Shown here: positions 7,602 through 17,495 of the stretch, piece by piece | How the letters are laid out: the number at the start of each line of letters is the position of its first letter | Position numbering within the stretch: the first letter of the stretch is position 1 | NCBI GenBank assembly: GCA_016196065.1 | Contig: JACPYL010000010.1 | Location: forward strand, 1,798,001 to 1,862,000 | DNA length: 64,000 bases | Origin: Acidobacteriota bacterium | GTDB taxonomy: Bacteria; Acidobacteriota; Terriglobia; Terriglobales; Acidobacteriaceae | Direction: 5' to 3' | Translations under genes and position numbers: made by a program | Notes under the pieces: generated by a model | The model's input: only the letters and a program-made list of their open reading frames with translations | Databases searched by the model: none | What the model was told of the DNA's origin: nothing

Positions 7602-10154
7602 TTATTGCGGCTTCGGCGCGTTGGCGCTGGCAAGTTTCTGTGCCTCACCAATCAAGGGTTCGAAATCTGGTTGGCCGCGAAGCGTCTTCCAGTCCGGACC
7701 TTTCTTGAGATCTTCCAATGACTCCTCGTCGAGACCGTGACTTACCGCATCGTGCAAGAAGGAAATCGCTTCGCGGGGCCTTCGTGTGAGGGCATAGAGT
7801 CGAGCCAGATGATAGACGGAATCGACGGTATCCGGATGTGCGGGGCCGAATACTCGGCGTTGGATGTCGACCGATTCCTGAAGAGCAACAACCGCTTCCG
7901 CGTAGCGATGTTCTTCGTAAAGGACATCGGCAATGTTGTAGAGGGATAGGGCGGTCGTTGGATGATTAGGACCCAACAGCCGGCGACACTTCGCAAGCAC
8001 TTCCCTTTGTAGCGTCTCTGATTCCGGATAGCGATGTTCCGCTTCCAACACCGTCGCCGAGTTGAGCAAAGTATTCAAAACCCGCTGAGCATCCGGCCCA
8101 AACACGCGAGTCTCAGCTTCCAGTGTTTGCGAGTACAACTTTTCGGCTTCAGGGTACTGACCTTCTTCGACGAGCACAGAGGCCAGGTCGTCCATGACTT
8201 CAAGGGTTTTCGGGGCATCGGGACCGAAGACACGCCGTCGAATCGCCAAGTTCGCGTGGAGAATTTTGTCTGACTCTTCAGAACGCCCTTGTTGCACGAG
8301 CACAATCGCGAGACGCCTCTGCGATTCAATCGTCTCGGAATCGTCCGGTCCCAGAACCCGTTGCTGTCGCTCGAACACTTTTCGGCCTAAGACTTCGGCT
8401 TCCGCGTAGCGGCCAGCTAATCCCAGGGTTCGGGACAAGTCCGATTCAGTTGCGAGTGTGATTGCGTGATCCGGTCCAAGCGTACGACTCGTGACGCCCA
8501 CCAGGTCCCGTTCCATCGTCTCGGCTTCGGCATAGCGGTGTTGTTCGGAAATGGCCCAGGCTAACTGCCTCGCAGATGCAAGCGTCGTCGGATGTTCCGG
8601 ACCGAGAACTCTCCTTTGAATTTCTACCGTTTGCAGCAACAAAGTCTCGGCCCGCGCGTGCAGTTCGAGTCCTTCGTACACCGATCCCATTACCTGCAAC
8701 ATCTGCGCCTTCAGCTCCGGATCTTTCGCCAGGCCGGAGTCGATCTCCTTCGCTGACTTGTCGAGGATCTCGCGCGCCGTAATACTGTTGCCGCGTGCTT
8801 CGCTGGGATCCGAGACCGCGAACATGTTGGTCATGAAGTCGGTGATTCGATCCGCGCGATCGCGTTCGCGTGTGATTCGCCGCAACTCAATCGACTGCAT
8901 CACGGCAAAGGCAACCAACAACGCGGCGGCGCCCGAAGTCACTGCCACAACCACGGCATGACGGCGCACATATTTTTGAAGTCGATAGAAGTTGCTGGCC
9001 GGCCGCGCTTCCACCGGACGATTGCCCAGATAGTTTTCGACATCCGCCGCCAACGCTGAGGGCGTACCGTACCGCCGGTCGCGCTCTTTTTCCAGTGTCT
9101 TCAGTGTGATCCAGTCGAGGTCTCCCCGCAGCAAACCTGCGAGTTGACTGGGTTCCGTACTGCGAGCGCCCGCCCGTCCCGTCGACGTGTCACGGTTCTC
9201 TCCCACCTTCGTACTCGGACGCTTCGGATCCGTCTCCCGCAACTGCCGCAGCACTTCATCGAGCCGCTGGGTCTTCCACTGGCTTGTGTCGAAGGGCAAA
9301 AGGCCCGTGAGCAGCTCGTAGAGCACGACTCCCAGCGAATACACATCCGTCCGCGTGTCGATGTCATGAATTGCCGGGTCGGCTTGTTCCGGACTCATGT
9401 AGCCCGGCGTCCCCACGAATCCTCCCACGTGTGTGTAGAGTGTTTCACCGGCTGCGTGGGGGACGGTCGCTTTGGCTAGCCCAAAGTCGATGATCCGCGA
9501 GGCCGGCTTGCCATCCACTTCCGTCACTAAAATATTGGAAGGCTTCAAGTCGCGATGGATGATCGCCTTCTGATGGGCATGCTGAACGCCGTCGCAGACT
9601 TGAACAAACAACTTCAGACGCTCTCGTATGCTGAGTTTCTTGCGATCACAGTAGTTCGTGATCGGCGGGCCATCGACATACTCCATCGCAAAATACGGTT
9701 GCCCGTCCGGCGTGGTGCCCGCGTCAAATACTTTCGCAATCGCTGGGTGCTCCATGATGGCCAGGGATTGCTGTTCGGATTGAAAGCGCTGCACCAGGGC
9801 ACTGTCGTATAGACCTGGGCGGATGAGTTTCAGGGCAACACGGCGGCGCACGGGTTCGGTTTGCTCCGCGAGCCAGACCTGTCCCATGCCACCCACCCCC
9901 AGGCGATGAATCAAGCGGTAAGGCCCAATGGTCTTGGTTTCGCCCGTCGGATCAGCTACGGTCGTCGCGACCCAGGGATTTCCGGAAAGCCCATCGGCAT
10001 CGACATAGGCGGCAAGCAAGGACTCAACTTCCGCGCGCAACTCTGCGTTCTGGCCGCACGCTTGACTGACAAACGACGGTCGATTCGCGGGTTCCTGTTC
10101 CAACGCTGCGCCGACAATCTCATTAATTCTTGGCCACCGCTTCGGCTTTTCCAC
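7602..10154 (-). CDS. Ser/Thr protein kinase with TPR sensor region
   Basis: 850-residue membrane kinase. Residues 1-75 are a helical lead-in. The kinase domain spans about 77-385, with GVGGMGQVW (P-loop), VALKLI (Lys), HRDLKPSN at about 200, DFGLAKA at about 222 and [10 protein letters not shown], so it should be catalytically active. One membrane segment follows at about 400-425. The C-terminal 420 residues contain about eight TPR-like units of 42 residues with the recurring [11 protein letters not shown] pattern. It lies 38 bases downstream of a close paralogue, and the two probably arose by tandem duplication. It is the last gene of the ECF sigma operon starting at 13676. Confidence 0.92.
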   Translation of the reverse strand: MEKPKRWPRINEIVGAALEQEPANRPSFVSQACGQNAELRAEVESLLAAYVDADGLSGNPWVATTVADPTGETKTIGPYRLIHRLGVGGMGQVWLAEQTEPVRRRVALKLIRPGLYDSALVQRFQSEQQSLAIMEHPAIAKVFDAGTTPDGQPYFAMEYVDGPPITNYCDRKKLSIRERLKLFVQVCDGVQHAHQKAIIHRDLKPSNILVTEVDGKPASRIIDFGLAKATVPHAAGETLYTHVGGFVGTPGYMSPEQADPAIHDIDTRTDVYSLGVVLYELLTGLLPFDTSQWKTQRLDEVLRQLRETDPKRPSTKVGENRDTSTGRAGARSTEPSQLAGLLRGDLDWITLKTLEKERDRRYGTPSALAADVENYLGNRPVEARPASNFYRLQKYVRRHAVVVAVTSGAAALLVAFAVMQSIELRRITRERDRADRITDFMTNMFAVSDPSEARGNSITAREILDKSAKEIDSGLAKDPELKAQMLQVMGSVYEGLELHARAETLLLQTVEIQRRVLGPEHPTTLASARQLAWAISEQHRYAEAETMERDLVGVTSRTLGPDHAITLATESDLSRTLGLAGRYAEAEVLGRKVFERQQRVLGPDDSETIESQRRLAIVLVQQGRSEESDKILHANLAIRRRVFGPDAPKTLEVMDDLASVLVEEGQYPEAEKLYSQTLEAETRVFGPDAQRVLNTLLNSATVLEAEHRYPESETLQREVLAKCRRLLGPNHPTTALSLYNIADVLYEEHRYAEAVVALQESVDIQRRVFGPAHPDTVDSVYHLARLYALTRRPREAISFLHDAVSHGLDEESLEDLKKGPDWKTLRGQPDFEPLIGEAQKLASANAPKPQ

Positions 10155-10192
10155 TTCAACCCTCGCCTTCGGCGGTAATTCACTCCCGCGAT

Positions 10193-13108
10193 CTAGTTAG
10201 CCTTTTGTGCCGTGGTTACCGGGTGCTTCTGTGTTTCGGCTATCAGGGTCTCAAGACGCGCGTCTCCCCGGAGAGCCTTCAGGTCGGGATCGCCTCTCAT
10301 CTGTTGGGTATCCGTGTTGCCATTCGCAATCGCCAGGCGGAGATGCGAGATTGCGTCTTCCTTTTTCCCCTCGATTGCGGCCGCGCAGGCAAGGCCGTAC
10401 CACAGAATCGCAAGGTGGGACCGATCCTGACTCTGGACAGCGCGGTCGATCGCGACTTTCAACATCGCTTCCGCTTCGGGATATCGCCGCTCGCAACTCA
10501 GAGTGCTGCCTAAACCGGTAAGGGCTTCCAGGGTGCCAGGATTATCCGCACCTCGCTCACGAGTTTCTGCGTCGAGCGCCTCACGAAACAGTTTTTCCGA
10601 TTCCGCGCACTGGCCGCGCACTCGAAGAGTGGTTGCCAGGTTCTCAATCGATTCCAGAGTGGTAGGACTGCTGGGTCCGAGGACGCGCCGATCGACAGCC
10701 AGCGTCTCGCGCAGGAGTGTTTCGGCTTCGATGTAACGACCTTCCTGGCGCAAAGTCTGGCCAAGGTTCCCAATGGTGTCGAGCGTGGTCGGACTTTCCG
10801 GCCCGAGGGCTTTCCTCTGAACTTCGACCGCCCCGCGCAACAGGCTCTCTGATTCCGCATAGTGGCCCTCTTCACGCAGCAATATCGCGAGGTCGGTCGT
10901 GGTCGACTGCGTGTCCGGATGTTCATTGCCCAGTACGCGACGCTGCAGTGTGAGCGCGTCGCGATAGTGTTTTTCTGCCTCGACGACATTGCCTTCCGAT
11001 TCGAAATTTACGCCCATGTTGCGCATGGTCCAGAGGGTTTCGGGATGTTCCGGGCCCAGCACGCGGCGCTGCACTTCCAGTAAATCTCGATACATGGCTT
11101 CCGCTTCGGTGTACTTACCTTCTTCATGCAGGTTGAACGCAAGGTTGTTGGTAGTGACGAGGACGAGAGGGTTTTCAGGACCAAGTACTCGACGTTCCGT
11201 GTCGAGCAGTTCCCGCTTCAGCCTTCCTGCTTCCGTGACGTGGCCTTGTTTGCCCAGGTTGCTGGCAAGATGATGCATCGACGAAAGCGTTTCGTGATCT
11301 TCTTTGCCTAGAACCTCCCTGTCGGTCTCGACTGCCTCGCGTAGAAGCCTGTCGGCATCTGCGTAGTGCCCTTGCTGCGAGATCGTCCAACCCAACGCGT
11401 TCATTGAGGCTAACGTCTCCCGGTGTTTTGCTCCGAGAACTCGACGCTGGCCATCGAGAGCTTTTCTGAGCAAGACCTCCGCTTCCGGGTAGTGGCCTTG
11501 CTGCATCAGCGTCCATGCGAGTAATCGCATCATCGTTAGAGTGGCGGGGTCATCGTCACCAAGAAGCCTGCGATCGGTTTCCAACGCGCGTTCGTAGAGG
11601 GCATGGGCGCGCGGATAAAGCCCTAGGCCTTGATAGGTCCGTGCCATGGCACCGGTAAGTTGAGCTTGCAGCAAAGGGTCTTTGGCGAGGCCGGAGTCAA
11701 TTTCTTTCGACGATTTGTCGAGAATTTCGCGAGCCGTAATGCTGTTGCCGCGTGCTTCGCTCGGGTCCGACACCTTGAACATGTTGGTCATGAACTCGGT
11801 GATGCGATCCGCTCGGTCGCGCTCGCGGGTAATGCGTCGCAGTTCAATTGACTGGGTGACGGCAAACGCAATCAGCAGGGCGGCCGATCCCGTCGCCACC
11901 GCTACGGCGATTCCGTGCCGCCGGATGTACTTGCGCAGTCGATATGTCGCGCTTGCCGGCCGCGCTTCAACGGGACGATTCTCGAGATAGTTTTCAACAT
12001 CCCCGGACAGCGCTGATGGCGTTCCGTATCTGCGATCGCGATCTTTTTCGAGAGCCCTCAACGTGATCCAGTCAAGATCTCCGCGCAAAGAACTGACGAG
12101 CTGACCGGGTTCTGTGCTTCGCGCTTCCGCGTGTGCAGTGGACGTGTCACGGTTCTGCCCAACTTTCGCACTGGGGCGTTCCGGGTCCGTTTCCTTTAGC
12201 TGGCGTAGCACTTCATCCAGCCTCTGATCCTTCCACTGGGTCGTATCGAACGGAAGAGAGCCAGTCAGCAGTTCATAAAGAATCACGCCCAGCGAATACA
12301 CATCCGTGCGCGTGTCGATATCGCGCACGTTCGGGTCGGCCTGCTCGGGACTCATATAACCCGGCGTCCCCAGAAATGCTCCCACTTGCGTAAAGAGCGT
12401 TTCACCCGGAACCGGCGTCATGGTTGCCTTGGCTAGGCCGAAGTCGATAATGCGCGGCGTGGGTTTGCCATCCACTTCTGTGATCAGAATGTTGGACGGT
12501 TTCAGGTCGCGATGGATGATCGCTTTCTGATGGGCGTGCTGCACGCCTTCACAGACCTGGGCGAAAAGCTTCAGCCGGTCGCGGATTCCTAGTTTCTTCT
12601 TATCGCAGTAGTCGGTGATCGGCGGGCCATCGACATACTCCATTGCAAAATAGGGCTGACCCTCGGGGGTAGCACCGGCATCGAACACTTTGGCAATCGC
12701 AGGATGTTCCATGATCGCCAGCGACTGCCGTTCCGACTGAAAGCGCTTGACCAGAGCTTCGTCATAGACGCCGGCTCGGATCAACTTCAGCGCAATGCGG
12801 CGCCGAACCGGTTCGCTCTGCTCAGCCAGCCAGACTTGTCCCATGCCACCCACGCCGAGTCGATGAATCAGGCGGTAGGGGCCAATCGTCTTGGTGTCGC
12901 CGACAGGATCAGCGACGGTTGCGGCCCAGGGATTTTCAGAAAGACCGTCCGCATCAGCGTGGGCAGCGATCAGGGATTCGACTTCGTTGCGCAGGCCCAC
13001 GTCCCCTGCGCAAGCCGCATCGAGAAACGCTGGGCGCTTTGCCGGCTCTTGTTCCAGTGCAGTGCCGACGATCTCCTTAATTTTTTCCCACTGCTCCGGC
13101 GTCGCCAC
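10193..13108 (-). CDS. Ser/Thr protein kinase with TPR sensor region
   Basis: 971-residue paralogue of the downstream kinase with the same plan. The N-terminal kinase has [21 protein letters not shown] at about 201, DFGLAKA and [11 protein letters not shown] membrane helix sits at about 395-420. The TPR tail has about ten units (for example [12 protein letters not shown] and [12 protein letters not shown]) and is longer than its neighbour's. The ORF starts 32 bases inside the upstream sigma factor gene, so the two are translationally coupled. That coupling suggests the kinase controls the ECF factor, as shown for some kinase-partnered ECF factors; here it is inference. Confidence 0.92.
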   Translation of the reverse strand: MATPEQWEKIKEIVGTALEQEPAKRPAFLDAACAGDVGLRNEVESLIAAHADADGLSENPWAATVADPVGDTKTIGPYRLIHRLGVGGMGQVWLAEQSEPVRRRIALKLIRAGVYDEALVKRFQSERQSLAIMEHPAIAKVFDAGATPEGQPYFAMEYVDGPPITDYCDKKKLGIRDRLKLFAQVCEGVQHAHQKAIIHRDLKPSNILITEVDGKPTPRIIDFGLAKATMTPVPGETLFTQVGAFLGTPGYMSPEQADPNVRDIDTRTDVYSLGVILYELLTGSLPFDTTQWKDQRLDEVLRQLKETDPERPSAKVGQNRDTSTAHAEARSTEPGQLVSSLRGDLDWITLRALEKDRDRRYGTPSALSGDVENYLENRPVEARPASATYRLRKYIRRHGIAVAVATGSAALLIAFAVTQSIELRRITRERDRADRITEFMTNMFKVSDPSEARGNSITAREILDKSSKEIDSGLAKDPLLQAQLTGAMARTYQGLGLYPRAHALYERALETDRRLLGDDDPATLTMMRLLAWTLMQQGHYPEAEVLLRKALDGQRRVLGAKHRETLASMNALGWTISQQGHYADADRLLREAVETDREVLGKEDHETLSSMHHLASNLGKQGHVTEAGRLKRELLDTERRVLGPENPLVLVTTNNLAFNLHEEGKYTEAEAMYRDLLEVQRRVLGPEHPETLWTMRNMGVNFESEGNVVEAEKHYRDALTLQRRVLGNEHPDTQSTTTDLAILLREEGHYAESESLLRGAVEVQRKALGPESPTTLDTIGNLGQTLRQEGRYIEAETLLRETLAVDRRVLGPSSPTTLESIENLATTLRVRGQCAESEKLFREALDAETRERGADNPGTLEALTGLGSTLSCERRYPEAEAMLKVAIDRAVQSQDRSHLAILWYGLACAAAIEGKKEDAISHLRLAIANGNTDTQQMRGDPDLKALRGDARLETLIAETQKHPVTTAQKAN

Positions 13109-13676
13109 GATTCCCTTTCTTCATCTCCCGTGTTAGCCAGGCCTTGGCCACATTCCACTCCCGTTTGACGGTAGAGGCGGAAATGCCTAAGGCCTGTGCG
13201 ATCTCTTCCGTTGCAAGACCTCCGAAGAAACGCAATTCAACGACGCGCCCCTGCTGCTCGTCAAGCTGAAAAAGGGCACTCAGCGCGTCATCCAGGGCGA
13301 CGACGTCTGCGGTCCGGATCTGAGGGACAACCAGCGAGACGTCGAGTTCGACGCGCTGGTTAGCGCCGCGTTTCGCCGCACCGTGGGCACGGGCATGATC
13401 CACCAGAATCTGCCGCATCAGGCGCGACGCTACCGCCAGGAAGTGGGCTCGATTTTCGCTGTCAAACGGACGCTGGTCGAGCAGCCGCAGGTAGGCCTCG
13501 TTCACCAATGCCGCACTTTGCAGGGTATGGCCGGGCCGTTCGCGGCGGAGATGGGCTCGGGCGATATCGCGGAGCTCCTTATAAACCAATGGAACTAACG
13601 ATTCCAAAGCATCCTGGTCCCCGGCGCGCCAACGCACGAGGAGTTCTGTCACGGGATGGGAATGTTGTTGATTCAC
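13077..13676 (-). CDS. ECF sigma factor (TIGR02999-type)
   Basis: 199-residue sigma factor starting at GTG. The region 2 part contains [22 protein letters not shown] and [10 protein letters not shown]. Region 4 contains [35 protein letters not shown], a normal DNA-binding helix-turn-helix. No anti-sigma gene is adjacent. Instead the factor is followed, with a 32-base overlap, by two Ser/Thr kinases, the pattern of phosphorylation-controlled ECF groups. A good sigma70-like promoter lies just upstream at 13706-13734. It is divergent from a secreted-protein gene that carries a distinct promoter motif shared with two other genes in this window. Confidence 0.93.
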   Translation of the reverse strand: MNQQHSHPVTELLVRWRAGDQDALESLVPLVYKELRDIARAHLRRERPGHTLQSAALVNEAYLRLLDQRPFDSENRAHFLAVASRLMRQILVDHARAHGAAKRGANQRVELDVSLVVPQIRTADVVALDDALSALFQLDEQQGRVVELRFFGGLATEEIAQALGISASTVKREWNVAKAWLTREMKKGNRGDAGAVGKN

Positions 13677-13705
13677 AGTAAGTTACGCCCAAGCGGGATT
13701 ACGTA

Positions 13706-13734
13706 AAGATAACTGTGCTCCTCTGTCTAGTCAA
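13706..13734 (-). promoter_or_regulatory. Sigma70-type promoter of the ECF-kinase operon
   Basis: Read on the minus strand: TTGACT (13734-13729), 17 bases, TATCTT (13711-13706), about 30 bases before the GTG at 13676. Spacing is ideal and the -35 box is 5/6 to consensus, so the operon is probably transcribed by the housekeeping sigma factor. Confidence 0.6.
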
Positions 13735-13796
13735 CGAGAACGCTTCTGCCGCTTTCTACGCCCGGGGGGAGCTTTCCTAACTATTTACGAACTCCG

Positions 13797-13827
13797 TGAC
13801 CCGATTTTTCCATTTGTTTCCGCAGTT
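13797..13827 (+). promoter_or_regulatory. Shared ECF-like promoter motif, copy A
   Basis: TGACCC, 14 bases, TTTCCGCAGTT, ending 103 bases before the ATG at 13931. Two further copies with exactly the same boxes and the same 14-base gap occur at 14673 and 18517. If the -35 is TGACCC and the -10 lies in CCGCAGTT, the spacer is 17, normal for ECF promoters. It faces away from the ECF gene at 13077-13676. Confidence 0.65.
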
Positions 13828-13930
13828 GTAAGTGAAGGCTAGAAATGGATGGCTGGCAGAGAGGTTGGATGATCTGCGGTCAGTTCCCTACATCCGGATT
13901 GGCCATGACTCATTCTCAGGAGGATTCACC

Positions 13931-14599
13931 ATGAAAAAGCAAATCATGTTCGCCATCCTGGCGATGTCCTTTTTCGCCAGCACCGCCCGTTTCGCCCTTG
14001 CGCAGGACTTGAATATCGACGACTTCACTACCGGAAAGTCTGCGATTCTCTCCTACAAGAGCGGAATTCACACGGTGACGCAAACCGGGGATCCAAACCA
14101 TCTGATCGGCGGAACCCGTGCAACCACCATCAACATTGCCAGTAATCCGCTGAACCAGATATCCACATTCCAGTTTCGCCCCGATGTGAAGAATCACCTC
14201 TCGGCGTTTGTGCAGAATCCAGCGTTCTACGTCAGCCATCGGATTGACATGCAGTACGGCAACGGCGCACCAATGCATGCGGACCTCAGCCCGTATTTCT
14301 CAAACGGATTCATCCGCTTGAATTTTCTGGGGCTGACCGAAAACCTGAACTTCAACATTCAGCTCTTCACAGGGACCGTATGGGCTCAGGGTGGCTGCAA
14401 TATTGGCTACTACCCAGGCTCGTTCAGCGTTGAGTTACCGCTGTCGAAGTTCGATGACAAAGGCATCAACTTCGCTGACGTCACCTATATGAACTTTATT
14501 TTCCAATCGGGCAGCGGAGTCGGAATTGTCAGCTCTGCAGTTACTTCGATTGAGGTTTCCAACGTAAGCAAACCGGGCGCTCTCTCCTGTCACTTCTAG
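13931..14599 (+). CDS. Secreted protein, unknown function
   Basis: 222 residues from an ATG with AGGAGG nine bases upstream; the longer frame from 13832 has no ribosome site and would precede the signal peptide. The N-terminus KKQIMFAILAMSFFASTARFALAQ is a signal peptide with likely cleavage after ALA. The mature part is beta-rich with no recognised domain (LNIDDFTTGKSAILSYKSG, then TSIEVSNVSKPG near the end). A single Cys pair is present, at GGCNIGY and LSCHF. It is the first gene after promoter copy A, and a 12-bp hairpin follows it. Probably an extracellular or periplasmic carbohydrate-binding-like protein, but that is a guess. Confidence 0.75.
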   Translation: MKKQIMFAILAMSFFASTARFALAQDLNIDDFTTGKSAILSYKSGIHTVTQTGDPNHLIGGTRATTINIASNPLNQISTFQFRPDVKNHLSAFVQNPAFYVSHRIDMQYGNGAPMHADLSPYFSNGFIRLNFLGLTENLNFNIQLFTGTVWAQGGCNIGYYPGSFSVELPLSKFDDKGINFADVTYMNFIFQSGSGVGIVSSAVTSIEVSNVSKPGALSCHF

Positions 14600-14612
14600 T
14601 CCGGGAAGGTCA

Positions 14613-14658
14613 AAGCGCGCTTCGTTAGCAATGCCATGGCGGCATCACGAAGCGCGCT
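14613..14658 (+). terminator. Long hairpin after the secreted-protein gene
   Basis: AGCGCGCTTCGT (14613-14624) pairs perfectly with ACGAAGCGCGCT (14647-14658). It lies 14 bases after the stop codon and just before promoter copy B, so it separates two independently promoted genes. The downstream tract is A/T-rich but has no clean U-run. Confidence 0.65.
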
Positions 14659-14672
14659 CATCGAAAATATTT

Positions 14673-14703
14673 TGACCCGATTCTCCCCTCGATTTCCGCA
14701 GTT
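14673..14703 (+). promoter_or_regulatory. Shared ECF-like promoter motif, copy B
   Basis: TGACCC, 14 bases, TTTCCGCAGTT, ending 89 bases before the ATG at 14793. Box sequence and spacing are identical to copies A (13797) and C (18517), while the spacer bases largely differ between copies. Confidence 0.65.
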
Positions 14704-14792
14704 GTTATTAAGCGGCAATTCTGTTCGATGCCGAACCAAGACTCAAATAGAAAAGGGCCCGGATTACTTCGACTTTCACCACTGGAGGCGTT

Positions 14793-16349
14793 ATGAACAT
14801 CAACCGAAGGCTGACCCGATACCTGGTAGTGACTTGCTCGCTTTTGATTACTCCATGGGCAGTCGCCCAGAAAGATCCCGGCGTTCGAGGCGGGATCGCC
14901 AACACGGGAGGAGGCTTGCAGCAGCAAGGGATTCCAATTCCACATCCGCCGCTCATGAGTCCGAACCCGACGACCGGCGCCACCGTTAACGAGAACGAAC
15001 GGGTGTCATTTGAAGAAGGGATTCTGCGTGCTGGACAACTCGAGTCCACTTGCGATGACTGCGCCGATGTCACCGACGGATCGCCGGTCGAAGGATTGGG
15101 AGAACTTGACCCGATGTTCCCTCAATTTCACACCAACTCGAATGGCCTTGGCGCGCGGCATAACGCCGATCAATGCTTCGCTTGCCATGCGCAGCCGCAA
15201 CTGGGAGGGTCGGGCGGATATATCGTTCCCAATCCGGGCGATCCCACTCCGCAGCAGGCGGAGAATCCGCAGTTCCGACTGGTCCCTCATCGCTACAGCC
15301 GGCAGAATAAAGTTCCTGCCTTCGAAACGCAGTACGGTCCGATCCGTGAAGTGCGCTTCAAGTATCATCCTGACGGAACGCGCGACGGTGGCGTTCATCA
15401 GCTCTGGACCGTACGGGGCAGCACCAATGACCCGACCATCCCCAATTGCGCGCTGACACAACCGGACTTTGCCGCCGAAGCGAAAGCGCACAACCTTGCG
15501 TTCCGCATTCCCCTGCAGATGACCGGGCTGGGACTGATTGAATCCATTCAGGACCGCGAGATCCTCGCCCAACACGATGCGACGGCAACTCTGCGCGCGC
15601 CGCTCGGAATCACCGGACATCCGAACCGCAGCGGCAACGATGGCACCATCACGCGTTTTGGATGGAAAGCGCAAAACAAGTCCATCACGATCTTCGCCGG
15701 GGAAGCCTACAACGTGGAAATGGGCATCACCAACGAAGCGTTTCCGACCGCGACCGAAGAGGATCCCAATTGCCAGGGTCCGAACAAGCCGGAGCCGAAC
15801 GATGTCGTTCGAACGGACTCGGATGAGCACAACAATCAGTATTTCAACAATCCCCTGCACATCTTGCCCGACTGGAACCAGTTTCAGATGCTGATGCGCT
15901 TTACAGACGGGCCGGCTCCCGACCCAAACCCGAGCGCGAGCGCGCAGCATGGACGCGACGTCTTCACTCAAATCGGTTGCTCCCTGTGCCATACGTCACA
16001 GATGCAAACGGCACCCGTGATGAATAGTCCTGTTCTTCAGAATCGGCCTGTCAACCTGTTCTCCGATCTGATGGTGCATCACATGGGCGGCAAACTCGCG
16101 GACGACATCATGCAGGGACAGGCCGGTCCCGATGAATTTCGTTCTACGCCACTGTGGGGCGTCGGCCAACGTATCTTCTTCCTTCATGATGGTCGAACCA
16201 GTGATCTTCTTGAAACGATCAAGGCTCATCACTCGCCAGCCGGCTACAAGGGATTTCCCGCGTCGGAGGCAAACGGTGTAGTCCAGAAGTTCAACGGCTT
16301 GTCGCCGCAGGACAAGCAGGCGATTCTGGATTTCCTGCGTTCCCTGTAA
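14793..16349 (+). CDS. Di-haem oxidoreductase family protein (DUF1111-like)
   Basis: 518-residue exported cytochrome. Residues 1-25 are a signal peptide ending in AVA-Q. Two haem c attachment motifs are visible: CFACH at about residue 128 and CSLCH at about residue 400. The C-terminal half ends with the family-typical FRSTPLWGVGQRIFFLHDGR and LSPQDKQAILDFLRSL. The family (putative thiol oxidoreductases) is poorly characterised and acts in the periplasm, probably passing electrons to or from a terminal acceptor. A clear GGAGG lies before the ATG, and promoter copy B lies 89 bases upstream. A 12-bp hairpin follows the gene. Confidence 0.88.
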   Translation: MNINRRLTRYLVVTCSLLITPWAVAQKDPGVRGGIANTGGGLQQQGIPIPHPPLMSPNPTTGATVNENERVSFEEGILRAGQLESTCDDCADVTDGSPVEGLGELDPMFPQFHTNSNGLGARHNADQCFACHAQPQLGGSGGYIVPNPGDPTPQQAENPQFRLVPHRYSRQNKVPAFETQYGPIREVRFKYHPDGTRDGGVHQLWTVRGSTNDPTIPNCALTQPDFAAEAKAHNLAFRIPLQMTGLGLIESIQDREILAQHDATATLRAPLGITGHPNRSGNDGTITRFGWKAQNKSITIFAGEAYNVEMGITNEAFPTATEEDPNCQGPNKPEPNDVVRTDSDEHNNQYFNNPLHILPDWNQFQMLMRFTDGPAPDPNPSASAQHGRDVFTQIGCSLCHTSQMQTAPVMNSPVLQNRPVNLFSDLMVHHMGGKLADDIMQGQAGPDEFRSTPLWGVGQRIFFLHDGRTSDLLETIKAHHSPAGYKGFPASEANGVVQKFNGLSPQDKQAILDFLRSL

Positions 16350-16364
16350 GCAACTACTCGCCAT

Positions 16365-16396
16365 CCGCCTGCTGCCTCTCCTCCGGCAGCAGGCGG
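16365..16396 (+). terminator. GC-rich hairpin after the di-haem gene
   Basis: CCGCCTGCTGCC (16365-16376) pairs perfectly with GGCAGCAGGCGG (16385-16396) across an 8-base loop. It lies 15 bases after the stop and 20 bases before the next ATG. No U-tract follows, so it could be an attenuator or an mRNA-stabilising stem as easily as a terminator. Confidence 0.55.
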
Positions 16397-16415
16397 GTAC
16401 TTTCGGAGCCTCGAT

Positions 16416-17495
16416 ATGAAACGCTTTCTTCTGACACGTGACGCGTGCAGCTGGGCCTGCGTACTGGTCTTGCTTTTTCTCCCGTCAGCGAGCGTAGCCT
16501 CCAGCGTAGTTGGGAGAGTCATCAATCGCAGCCAGAACCGGACGTCGGCAGGCGATGATGTTGTTTTGTACGGCATCGGTCAAACGATGTACGAGATCGC
16601 TCGGACCCGGACCGGACCTGACGGCTCCTTTCAATTTGAGAATCCAACTAATAGTTCCTACCTGGTCGCGGCTTTCCACCAAGGTGTTTCCTACCACACG
16701 AAAACGCTGCGGGGCGACGGGCCTGTAGAACTAACTGTCTACGATGCGGCGCAAAAGGTGGCCGACATCCTTGATGGCTCGCATACGCTCTTCGTGCGAC
16801 CGGCGGATCGTGATGTCAATATCACGGAATTCGTTTCGATTTCGAACCAGTCCAATCCGCCACGGACCTTGTCCGGCACGCAGACTTTCAAGCTCGTGCT
16901 TCCAGAACGGGCAATCCTGGACTCGACAGCCATGCAACCGCCTGGAACACTTCCCTTGCGAGTCAAGGCCTCGGCTTGCGGCCGGCAAAATCAATACTGC
17001 GTGAGCTACCCGATGCGCCCGGGAACGACTCGCCTCCGCGCGGTCTATCACCTGCAACAACCGTCTACCGCGTGGATTGCATTACCTCCGCGACTCGGCG
17101 CGGGGCGCGTAGCGGTAATGGTCGCGCATTCTCTCGAACTCACAGGCAAGCTGGCTGGAACCTTTGAGAAACAAGAGACCGAAGGCGGCATGTCGATGTA
17201 CGTGGCGAACAAAGGTGCGATCGGTGCCGTGCTCCTATTCCGATTGTCAAAAGCCGATCCCAACACGGTGGAACCGAAGCTCTCCAGCACTCCTGTTGTT
17301 TTCGGCACACCGTCCAGTTTCCGGGCGACTGAATTCACACTGCCTCCCGCGCGAGGTCGTGCACCATCACAGATCTCGATGGCCTCAATCAGCAAGGCGT
17401 CGCTCGCATTCCTAGTAAGCCTGGCATTGATCATGACGATCGGTGCGGGCGCGAATCGATACGCACGGAACTTCGCCGCCGGAGATAGAGCATGA
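16416..17495 (+). CDS. Exported membrane-anchored protein with carboxypeptidase-regulatory-like fold
   Basis: 359 residues. An N-terminal signal peptide (ACVLVLLFLPSASVASS) is followed by a transthyretin-like segment at about 30-110 (VVGRVINRSQNRTSAGDDVVLY, then TGPDGSFQFENP). The middle is beta-rich. One helix near the C-terminus, about 330-350 (SLAFLVSLALIMTIGAG), is followed by basic residues, so the bulk should face the periplasm. It overlaps the next gene by four bases (ATGA), so these two are a coupled pair and may follow the di-haem oxidoreductase on one transcript. Function is unknown; such proteins often assist export of redox or polysaccharide systems. Confidence 0.7.
   Translation: MKRFLLTRDACSWACVLVLLFLPSASVASSVVGRVINRSQNRTSAGDDVVLYGIGQTMYEIARTRTGPDGSFQFENPTNSSYLVAAFHQGVSYHTKTLRGDGPVELTVYDAAQKVADILDGSHTLFVRPADRDVNITEFVSISNQSNPPRTLSGTQTFKLVLPERAILDSTAMQPPGTLPLRVKASACGRQNQYCVSYPMRPGTTRLRAVYHLQQPSTAWIALPPRLGAGRVAVMVAHSLELTGKLAGTFEKQETEGGMSMYVANKGAIGAVLLFRLSKADPNTVEPKLSSTPVVFGTPSSFRATEFTLPPARGRAPSQISMASISKASLAFLVSLALIMTIGAGANRYARNFAAGDRA

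Noticed and set aside
15006-15992. 328-codon frame antisense to the di-haem gene
   Set aside because: No start signal and no domain; the sense gene has two CxxCH motifs and a signal peptide.
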